A stretch of 64,000 nucleotides of DNA from Tubulanus polymorphus. Its lineage: Eukaryota; Nemertea; Palaeonemertea; Tubulaniformes; Tubulanidae. This document shows positions 56,176 through 64,000 of the stretch, one piece after another. Position 1 is the first letter of the stretch. Each line of letters begins with the position of its first letter. The stretch is from positions 21,656,650-21,720,649 of the forward strand of contig NC_134026.1 in assembly GCF_964204645.1 (NCBI RefSeq). The letters are read 5' to 3'. Position numbers and translations under genes: made by a program. The notes under the pieces are model-generated. The model saw only the letters and a list, made by a program, of their open reading frames with translations, had not been told where the DNA came from and did no database searches.

Positions 56176-57542
56176 CATATATTTTATAGTTCAAACCAAT
56201 GCGAGTATGTTCCAAGTTATGGAGGTCAAGCGACTCAATGAAGGCAATTTGAAGATAACCATGTACTGGTAACCTACCAACTGTAGGCTGGACCCATATC
56301 CACTACTAATAACAATAATCAAAGATGAACTGCCTATATAATTCAAGTAGGCGTCTTTATTGCAATAACCAGTTATTACATGTACTATAACATTGGCCAT
56401 AATAATAATGTACAAAATTCTGTAGAATTACTAATCAATACATAAGAAAGCATGGTCCAGATTTTCCATAAATTTGTCGCAGACATTGATTTAGTAAGAA
56501 TTCATGTAAGGGGCCGTGCATCAAGTATGTATGCTATAGGTTTTTAACCCCACGTCCACAGTATGTATGCCTTTAGTACATTTATCTTACTAAAACCCCT
56601 TTTGCAAACATACTTTGTGACCATACACCCTCCCCCCAATAATGATGTTGACAGGCAGTGAATTAATAGGTATTGATACGATGTTCAAAATTTAAAATAG
56701 ATGAATATTTAATCGAAAAATCACTCCTGTGCTGAACATCAAGTCCCCCATATAAAGTAATGCACGTTTTGGCTTGACCCCCCACCTTAACCATGTACAC
56801 TTTTGTACTGATTCACCCACATACTTTCTGTACAGCCCCAAACAGCATACCAGTAGCTATTTTATAATTCTGTGTTGTATGTACAGCAAACATTAAAATT
56901 AATTTATATAAACCCATTATGAATAAAATATCCAGATAACATTTCTTTTTTAAATATTCATGTACATAAATACCAATCAATAAGGCCTTTCACGCGCCGA
57001 AAAAACCAGTCATAATTACACTTATAAAAGTCCTATCTACAATCATTCATTAATTTTGTTTTTGAATGAAGTAATCAACTTTTTCTTCTACTATCAACCG
57101 AAGTTACCTATCACACAAACGCTTAAATATAAAATTGCCATCAAATTCACAATGCCATCAAGATTACTAGTGCCTTTAGGTCAGAGCTCACAAGACCATT
57201 CTGTCTATCTCGAGACGAATATCATTTCAGCCATCAAACTTTTCCCCGAATTTCCGAGGAATCATATGATTAAACCTAACATACGCAATCAAGTCAGTTG
57301 TTCAGAAATCGAGGCGATACCCAGGGTAAGGTAGAATCTACCCTGACGAACTTTGTTTAATTAAAAATCTTACAAAACACAAGCCCAAATATACTGAATC
57401 TTGATACTTTTCATATTCTTCCGTAACATTTGTCAACGTATTATGAGTACTACTCGGATTGAATCGAAATTATTCAACTCATATCACACTTTCCAAATCC
57501 TTTTTCTACCCTTTTAATTGGCGCACATCTACATTGCATATT
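56176..57542. other. Non-coding stretch below the kinesin-5 stop codon
   Basis: Includes the presumed kinesin-5 3' UTR. Open frames at 56191-56415 (-) and 57056-57334 (+) have no recognisable content. No RNA gene or repeat family member is seen. Confidence 0.4.
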
Positions 57543-60500
57543 TCACTGATTTGAACTGCGTAGCGGTAATTTCGAACGCGGGGCACTTTTCGGCGTCGCC
57601 GCATTAGTTTTCTTTTTTGGTGTCCGAGTTGACGAAGCGATTCGAGCTTTTTTCACTGGCGCTACGGTGGCAACCTTCTCTTTCTGGGCGATTTCTATGT
57701 TTTCTTTCGATTCAACATCGGCGAGCTGGAATAATACAAAGATCGGGTTACAAAATTTGCCAATATAAGAGATGGTGATCTTAATGGTAATCATTCCATT
57801 CATTTCAAATGATAAAATCAAATTGTTACCCGTAGATCTTCACAACTGAAGCCAATTGTATCGGCAATAGCAGAATCAGCTGTAGAGTCCTACAAAATCA
57901 TCAAGTACAAACATCAATAGACTGAAATAGTGACATGAAGCATTGCTGCAGGTGCAAAATGACGATTGCCATTTTTCAAGCAGTCAAGAGTTAAAAGCAG
58001 ACTAATACCAGTAAGTATTTACCAGACCAATTGATCAAAAATGATTTAGGCCATTAACAGAGAAGTACATACTTAGTGTCAGTTCCAAGTTGCTTCCAGT
58101 TGACACATTACTTCCAGTTCACTGGGGAAATGTACTAAGTGCCATGGAACTGGTGCCAAGTGTGCCAAATTTCATTAATCAAACAACAAATTTACCTTAG
58201 AAATACTAGCTTCACTAGCTACACTTTCTTCACTCGACGAATTCTGAAGAAGATATAAAGGTAATCATTTTCATCTTTTAAATAATTCCATCGCATGGGT
58301 CAAATTTTACGCACAGGGATCATTCATATTTATTACGTACGCATGAAATTTGACTTTTTCATCCCCCCCCTTCCTGTACGCAAAATTTCCATATACATAA
58401 AGCATAACAGTACGCAATTGCAATGACTCCTCCCCTAATGCGTATTTAATAAATGAATGATCCCAGAATCAAATTGAAATCCAATTCTATCTATTACTAA
58501 CCAGTAAACTATAATCGCTATCCTCTGGTAACGGCACCGTCGTCGCCTGGTTCAGATTCTCCTCTTGCATCATTTTGTGGAATTGACCGAGCAAAATATC
58601 GTGAGGCTGCGTTTTGACGATTCGTTTCGGGTACGGGAACTCGCGTCGAACGGGAGTCGTGCCGGTCGGCACGTCTTTCATCAGTTCCTCCGTGACGAAT
58701 CGCTCCACGTTTGCGCCTTGATATTTCACCGATTGCGACGTTCGCGCGGCGAAATCGCCCGCGCTAGATTCGTGCTCCGCGACAGAGTGCCGCAATTGAT
58801 CGACGTTCTCTTCGTGGTATTCCTGTTGCATGGACATCAGACTGATAATCTCCACCGTTCGACTAGAACTATTCGATGCAAGCTCCTAAAGTGAGAAATA
58901 TTCGAAGTAAGAAATAGAACTCGGGCCGAACTAGGGGTCCAGGGATACATAATGCCTGTTTGTTTACCTGACAATCAGTAGAGAGCTGTTCATTCATTGT
59001 TTCTAATGTCGAGCTGTATTCATTTACTGAAGCTAATAGATCATCCGTATGCCGAGTGCAACTCTGAAATAATCAAAAAAATTTTTCAAAAATTATTTAC
59101 CAGCTCATCTTAATACTGTAAATAATGGCAAATCAAAATTAGGCTAAACAAAAATGATACCTTGTTTCTCCACAGCGGCCGGGTCATTTTTGTAAAATAT
59201 GATAAAATTTATAAACAGTTCATTTCTATAGCGGCCGGGTCTGTTACGGTAAAATTGATCACGATTTTAAAAAAAGTAATGTATAGGGTAGATAGGCGGC
59301 CGGCCGGGTCAACATTTAAGCTCAGCAGAGCGGAGAAACAAGGTATCAATTTTTTTTTAGCCTTATTTAACAAACCTCTTCTTGTTGCTTCAATAGATTT
59401 GACACAGCAGATTCAACTTCACATTTTGACTCTTCTAATTGACTAGTTAATTCTTCAACCTAAAAAACCATACAGATAATCTTATTCATGTAACAATGCA
59501 CTTATATTGTTCTTTCAATCGAATAAAATTTGTCATCCTACTACAGTTCAAGCACTAAATCTACCCTCTGTAACTCTTGAGAAAATATCAAACTTGCAGA
59601 GTTTTTTTTTTCAATTTCAAGACGTAGCGACAATACGATAAAGCTTTTTCATCGAACATTTATTTATTACTAATTCCTGCAATAAGTCTTGGCCAACACG
59701 CGTTGATCACTGTGCATTTTAAAACGTCAAAGCTGGCTGTGATATGGACAATACACAAACTACACAGTCACAGCCAACTTAAACATTTCGAAAATTTGCA
59801 CCACCTCTTTTATGCCTGGAGTCACAGTTTCGTAGATATCAAAATGCGTCAAAGCAGGCTGTGATATGAAATAACACATAACACAAACACAACCATGTTT
59901 AACGTATCAAAATATCCTATTTCTCGAACTTTTTCTGCATCAACCACAGTCTTTAAGTCGTCCATCGTGGGCAGTATTAGTAATCACTGACATCACTTCA
60001 GACGTCTCTATTTTGGAGACCCAATTCGTATTTCCAATATCGAGCGCAGGTTATAATTTTGATCAATTTAACATTATGTTGGTCACAACTACTGAAGTTA
60101 GCTTCACGGCAAACACCATTCTTTATTATTATTATTATCACTTATTTTCCAATCCTGTCATAATAGTCACCGTAAAACGTCAAAGCTGGCTGTGATATGA
60201 TTACACTCAAGTGAAGAGATAATATAGCATACTCACAGTTACCTTTAACGTTTTGAAATGACCAGTTCCTTTATGAAGACGCGCAAGTAGCATTCAAAAG
60301 ACGTCAAAGCTGGCTGTGATATGATATAACCGTACATAATCACAGGTACCTTTAACGCCTCTTAGAAATGCCATCAATTCGTAGGATTCAGACATTCCTC
60401 TAAGACTTTTCATCGTTGAATAGCTTTGTAAATCGTAGCACGTCAAAGCTGGCTGTGATATGACCTGAATTAAACATTGCATACTCACAACCACCTTCAA

Positions 60501-63500
60501 CGCACCACAAAATTACTCTCTAAAAATCCATGTAAAATCTATACAATCACTTTTGCAGCATTCTTACAATTCACTGGTTTTATCTACAGTCCAGACACGG
60601 TCCCTACCGATCAGTCATTCCTGGATATAAGAAGTTTTCAAGGAGAAAATTTCAAATTTTGAGTGTCCATATCACTTAGGTGCCAATTACTGTAGAATCC
60701 TCCTTAATTAGTACTGTTATCTCCGTTAACCGGTTACAAAGTGGTTTTGTAAGCAAATTTGTATCCTTAACACCACTAAACTCAGTTTCTAATTCGGTAA
60801 CTGCTAATGGGATTAAAAAAATTTCTGGTCCGAACTGTACCAAGTTGTTGAGGAATCAAGTTGTAGGAGCCTGCTCGATATCGTGCTAACATTTAACCAA
60901 GCCTAATGATATTAGAGCATATTTTTGATATCGAACATTATCGTTGCGATGGTAGGTAGAACAGAATAATCGCAACACGTCAAAGCAGGCTGTGATATGA
61001 ATAAAGTCTCGACATATTCACAACCAGTTTCAACGCGTCTCGGTTACTATTTCCAATGGCCATGAATTCCAAGAGGAATCGCATTGAACACCGTGTTACA
61101 CCCTAATAAGCTACCTTGGCACGTCAAAGCAGATTGTGATATGGTATGACGAACATATTCACATAATCACAATCAACTTCAACCCGTCAAAATAACCAAA
61201 TCTTCTTTCATGAGAACAGCAATTTCCGACCATAAACTTAATTCATTATCCCGGAAACACTAATAAGTCATAATAACGCGGCATCGAATGCTATTTCAGT
61301 CGACGAAAGTGAAGAAAAGCTTAGAGCATAAAATAGAAACATACCTTCTTTATGTGCGATTGTGTTACCGACTGGTCAATTTGTGATTGCTTTTCATACG
61401 TGCACCTCGCTATGGCAGGATCTTCGTGTACAGTTTTCAATGAACTGAAATTAAGCGGAAGACAAACGTGTTGATTGATTTTCGTTACCACTTGCTTCGT
61501 TCTCAACCACCGAAAAAATGTGCATTTTTAGAAATATTGAAAGAAAACATACCATAAAGTTAACTCTTCCATGTCAGTGACCAACTTTCTCGTTTGTTCG
61601 ACATTCTCGGTGAGCTGTTACACAAGAAGAAATGACATTATCATAAATGGCTATTCAGAAAGTCTAAACAGTTAACAGCAGGACCCAGTTCCACAGCCAT
61701 GAGTTGAGAGTCAACTCTGAGCTCCTTTTCAAATGTTCCACTTATATTTATTTGACTTGCTCTTCCCCCGTCTCTCCTCTGAGATGCAGGTAAGTGGCTA
61801 CCCACTTAAGACTCACCCACCACAACTGTGAACTCAATCATTCAATTAACTTACACCTGCATGTCCTTGCTTTAGATGATTTTGTTGTTCACAAACCATA
61901 TTGTCCAGTAAATCGCTTATTTCCGACATGACTTTCTTTTTAATATTTTGTGCTAGTTCATTATGCGAAGATGTCAATTGCGATGTGAGTTGATTTTGAC
62001 GGTCGAAGCTCTGATTGGACTGCTGTATGTAACTGACAACATGCGATTGTAACGAATCGACTTTTTGCTGTTGGGTTTGTACGAAATTCCTGAGAAAGCT
62101 TTCTTGTCGAGCCATCTGAAAATCATCAAAAATTTCATATTCTAGTTTTTAGTGCCTATTCAGACCTATTCAAGCACGAAAGCTTTTATAGAATTTTAAG
62201 AAAAATCAAATATGTTGATACAAAATGTAGAATGCTGTTATATTACACCTACCTGTTCTTTCACCATTGCACTGAGGTCCTGTAAAGCCTGGTGTTGTCC
62301 ATCAAATCGTCCTTGAATAGTATCCATCAGAGGTTGATAAAGTGTTTGTCTAAAATTGCCCAAATGCGATATCTGACCAGACTAAGAACAAAAAAATAAA
62401 ATTAAAAAAATATTTCATGTTAGAATAAAATTTTTCTATAAAGCATCAGTACGAAATACTTTTCCAAGATTTTACCTGCCGTTGTTGTATTTTATGCGAT
62501 AGACTTTCAGTTGTCTGTTGAAGATTCTGTGAATAGCTTTTGTGATGATTTTGTACGAGATCTTTATGTTGATGAACAGCAATTAGAAGAGTTGACGTAG
62601 CCTCGGATAACGCTTTCATTTCGTCCCTTCGTTCTTGGATACTTGAATCTACATTGCACGAAACCAACCGAGTTGAGAAGTAACAATTGAGATTATGTTT
62701 TTAACCGGGGTCCCTATAGATCAATCACTCCCCCGATACATGTTTCAAAGGAGAAAAATTTCAAGGAAGCGCGGAACGCGAGTACATCAGTGCCTAATTT
62801 CATAAGCAAATTTCCATGCTGGACACTACTAAACTTGGTTTCTACTTCGGAAGCCACCTAATAAGGTATCAAAAAGATCCTGGTTCCAACTGAACTGAAT
62901 TAGGCAAAGTCCAGTGCACAACCACTTCTAAAGTATCTAGTTGCTTATTTCTCAAAATTGAAGGAGTTTTTTTAAAGGAGTTTCTGGCATTTTGCTCAAA
63001 TTAGGACTTTCCACCACCTTCAAAAGCATTTTCTGTTTAAAAGCAGTTTTCAAGGAATCGTATCAAGGAGTCATCTCATAGGGACTGTGAGAAATCATCG
63101 AAAACTGTCACTGGTTATAAACATTCAAAAATTTCAAATGAGCTACAACAAGGTCTATGCAGGAGTGAATGATTTTTACCTAACATGTGCTGCATCGTCC
63201 GACACCAGTCAGTCTGAGATGAGCTGAACGACTGCAGATCCGCATCGATGGTACCGATATCGCTCGTGAACTTCGATAGAAACCGCGTCTGACACGATTC
63301 ATTTTGCGTCTCGACGCTGCGAAACCGGTCGAGTTTAGCGTGAAGACCGATCACATCGGTCGTCGACTCATCGACCGTTTGTAATAACTGCGACAAAAAA
63401 AAAAGAAACACGTTTACACTAACGTTGATACCGGGATTAATCAAAATACTATAAGAATGATCGTAGATAATAAAGAGGGGGTAATCGCACGGAAAAATCC

Positions 63501-64000
63501 TATCTATCCAGTGCAAATCTAGCGAGAGACTTTTCTTCAGGGCTGCTAACCTTTGAAAAGTTCTATCAGTTACAACTGAATTTTTTTAATTGAAATAAAT
63601 ATGTCAGAGAAGATCAAATCAATCAGTATCAATATTAAAGCTCTCAGTAAAATCTTTCATATTTCTATATGCATCAAACAAATCAAATCAGCATTTCTCG
63701 ATCTTACTACATAATTCAAATTCTGGTAGGCCTACTTGAATTCTAATTCTAATTCTAATTGGGAATACACATATGACATTGGGCCAGCGTTGAATATAAT
63801 CACCTCATTAGCTTGTGAATAAAGTGTCTTCTCGGTTTTCACGTGTTCGTTGACGAGATGTTTTTGAGCGTTGCGTTCGTAAATCGTCGTTTGCAGTTTC
63901 GTTTTCGTTTTGTCGAGCGTTTTCGTCGTCTGTTCCAAATTCACAGTCGTCGTGTGCAGCTGTTCGGTCATTTCGTCCAATTCCGCTTTCGTTATATTGA
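57543..64000 (-). CDS. KIF11: Kinesin-5 (KIF11/Eg5), 3' part: stalk, BimC box and tail; runs off the window
   Basis: Exons in transcript order: 63804-beyond 64000, 63180-63387, 62476-62648, 62253-62381, 61855-62115, 61553-61614, 61345-61444, 59376-59459, 58968-59063, 58502-58885, 58196-58243, 57830-57889, 57543-57725. All junctions are GT-AG and phases agree, giving about 660 residues. Kinesin-5 is the homotetrameric plus-end motor that separates spindle poles. The motor head lies off the window. The stalk is Gln/Ser/Lys-rich coiled coil; TTDVIGLHAKLDR matches vertebrate TTKDVSGLHSKLDR. The BimC box (58621-58680) reads VPTGTTPVRREFPYPKR with the CDK1 target Thr before Pro, as in vertebrate PTGTTPQR. 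The C-terminus is basic and ends SKLPLRSSNQ, comparable to vertebrate SRLPLRAQ. Intron 59460-61344 hosts the miR-2 array. Confidence 0.95.
59141..59363. mobile_element. Inverted-end element with GCGGCCGGGTC repeats inside
   Basis: AGGCTAAACAAAAATGATAC and CTTGTTTCTCC at the left are mirrored by GGAGAAACAAGGTATCAA and TAGCCT at the right. Inside, GCGGCCGGGTC occurs three times (near 59176, 59232, 59299), strikingly GC-rich in an AT-rich intron. It lies 13 bp below the kinesin-5 exon at 59376. Confidence 0.75.
59722..59788 (-). ncRNA. mir-2: miR-2 family hairpin, copy 1 (last in transcript order)
   Basis: On the minus strand a 5' arm (TTTAAGTTGGCTGTGACTG) folds onto a 3' arm. The predicted 3p product occupies 59723-59744 and starts UAUCACAGCCAGCUUUGACG, with the miR-2 seed AUCACAG. 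It lies in the sense orientation in kinesin-5 intron 59460-61344. Confidence 0.88.
59845..59906 (-). ncRNA. mir-2: miR-2 family hairpin, copy 2
   Basis: Predicted 3p product at 59845-59866: UAUCACAGCCUGCUUUGACG, the A-to-U variant at position 11 also seen in copy 6. The 5' arm AACATGGTTGTGTTTGTG pairs with it, with wobbles. Confidence 0.85.
60040..60105 (-). ncRNA. Possible decayed miR-2 hairpin between copies 2 and 3
   Basis: The minus strand reads CTTCAGTAGTTGTGACC, like the 5' arms of the array, followed after a loop by TTATAACCTGCGCTCGAT in place of TATCACAGCCTGCTTTGAC. It sits where the array spacing predicts another unit. The seed is destroyed, so it would be a pseudo-miRNA. Confidence 0.35.
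60176..60252 (-). ncRNA. mir-2: miR-2 family hairpin, copy 3
   Basis: Predicted 3p product at 60176-60197: UAUCACAGCCAGCUUUGACG. The 5' arm is AACGTTAAAGGTAACTGTGA. The loop is about 12 nt longer than in other copies. Confidence 0.88.
60299..60359 (-). ncRNA. mir-2: miR-2 family hairpin, copy 4
   Basis: Predicted 3p product at 60300-60321: UAUCACAGCCAGCUUUGACG. The 5' arm is GCGTTAAAGGTACCTGTGAT. Confidence 0.9.
60438..60504 (-). ncRNA. mir-2: miR-2 family hairpin, copy 5
   Basis: Predicted 3p product at 60439-60460: UAUCACAGCCAGCUUUGACG. The 5' arm GCGTTGAAGGTGGTTGTGAG pairs over about 20 positions with a few mismatches and one G-U in the seed-proximal stem. Confidence 0.92.
60590..60890 (+). 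repeat. Dispersed repeat inserted within the miR-2 array
   Basis: Shares GGTCCCTA..GATCA, AAGGAGAAAA, TAAGCAAATTT, ACACCACTAAACT..GTTTCTA and TGGTCC/GGTTCCAACTG words with 62705-62930 in another kinesin-5 intron. It accounts for the abnormal gap between hairpins 5 and 6. Confidence 0.65.
60974..61040 (-). ncRNA. mir-2: miR-2 family hairpin, copy 6
   Basis: Predicted 3p product at 60976-60997: UAUCACAGCCUGCUUUGACG. The 5' arm is GCGTTGAAACTGGTTGTGAA. Confidence 0.9.
61118..61189 (-). ncRNA. mir-2: miR-2 family hairpin, copy 7 (first in transcript order, altered seed)
   Basis: Predicted 3p product at 61120-61141: UAUCACAAUCUGCUUUGACG, seed AUCACAA. The 5' arm GGTTGAAGTTGATTGTGATT has changed in step: GATTGTGA pairs perfectly with TCACAATC. 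Closest hairpin to the upstream kinesin-5 exon (156 bp). Confidence 0.88.
62705..62930 (+). repeat. Dispersed repeat, second copy
   Basis: Contains GGGGTCCCTATAGATCAATC, AAAGGAGAAAAATTTCAAGG, CATAAGCAAATTTCC and ACACTACTAAACTTGGTTTC, in the same order as 60590-60890. It lies in the kinesin-5 intron between exons 63180 and 62648. Confidence 0.65.

Noticed and set aside
59722-61189. Alternative view of the hairpin array as a minisatellite or plus-strand snoRNA cluster
   Set aside because: Only one arm is highly conserved, spacers differ, and the conserved arm matches miR-2 on the minus strand. Box C/D or H/ACA motifs are not consistently placed.

Overview
The window is a gene-sparse, AT-rich animal genome segment. 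It has spliced genes with GT-AG introns, long introns, microsatellites and many short inverted-repeat transposons. An intronic array of miR-2-family microRNA hairpins, a family known only from protostomes, points to a protostome. Together with the gene content, a lophotrochozoan (mollusc, brachiopod, annelid or similar marine invertebrate) is the best guess. The species cannot be named from the sequence.

Layout: (1) 1.2-2.4 kb, minus strand: an uninterrupted 387-residue PTB/PID-like adaptor protein. (2) 5.3-14.6 kb, plus strand: an HSPA12-type divergent Hsp70. Eleven coding exons whose phases all agree give 1175 residues, with an unusually long acidic N-terminal extension. (3) 19.5-48.1 kb, minus strand: a complete STK32/YANK serine/threonine kinase. 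Eleven coding exons give 426 residues with a predicted N-myristoylation start, spread over 28.6 kb mainly because of a 16.3 kb second intron full of MITEs. (4) 50.4-54.6 kb, plus strand: a small five-exon gene for a 124-residue protein ending in a CPRC-containing motif; I do not recognise the family. (5) 57.5 kb to the right edge, minus strand: the 3' part of kinesin-5 (KIF11/Eg5), with coiled-coil stalk, BimC box and basic C-terminus; the motor domain lies outside the window.

The main finding is in a 1.9 kb intron of the kinesin-5 gene. Seven hairpins (59.72-61.19 kb), in the same orientation as the host, each carry a near-identical 22-nt 3'-arm product starting UAUCACA, the miR-2 family signature. 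One has a changed seed with a matching change in the opposite arm. No miR-71 partner was found by eye. The rest of the non-coding DNA holds several MITE families (some in four to seven copies), tRNA-derived SINE fragments with a B box, a probable non-LTR retrotransposon remnant, a 218-bp perfect palindrome around a TA microsatellite, and a strong local excess of the palindromic octamer TAGGCCTA at 46-54 kb.
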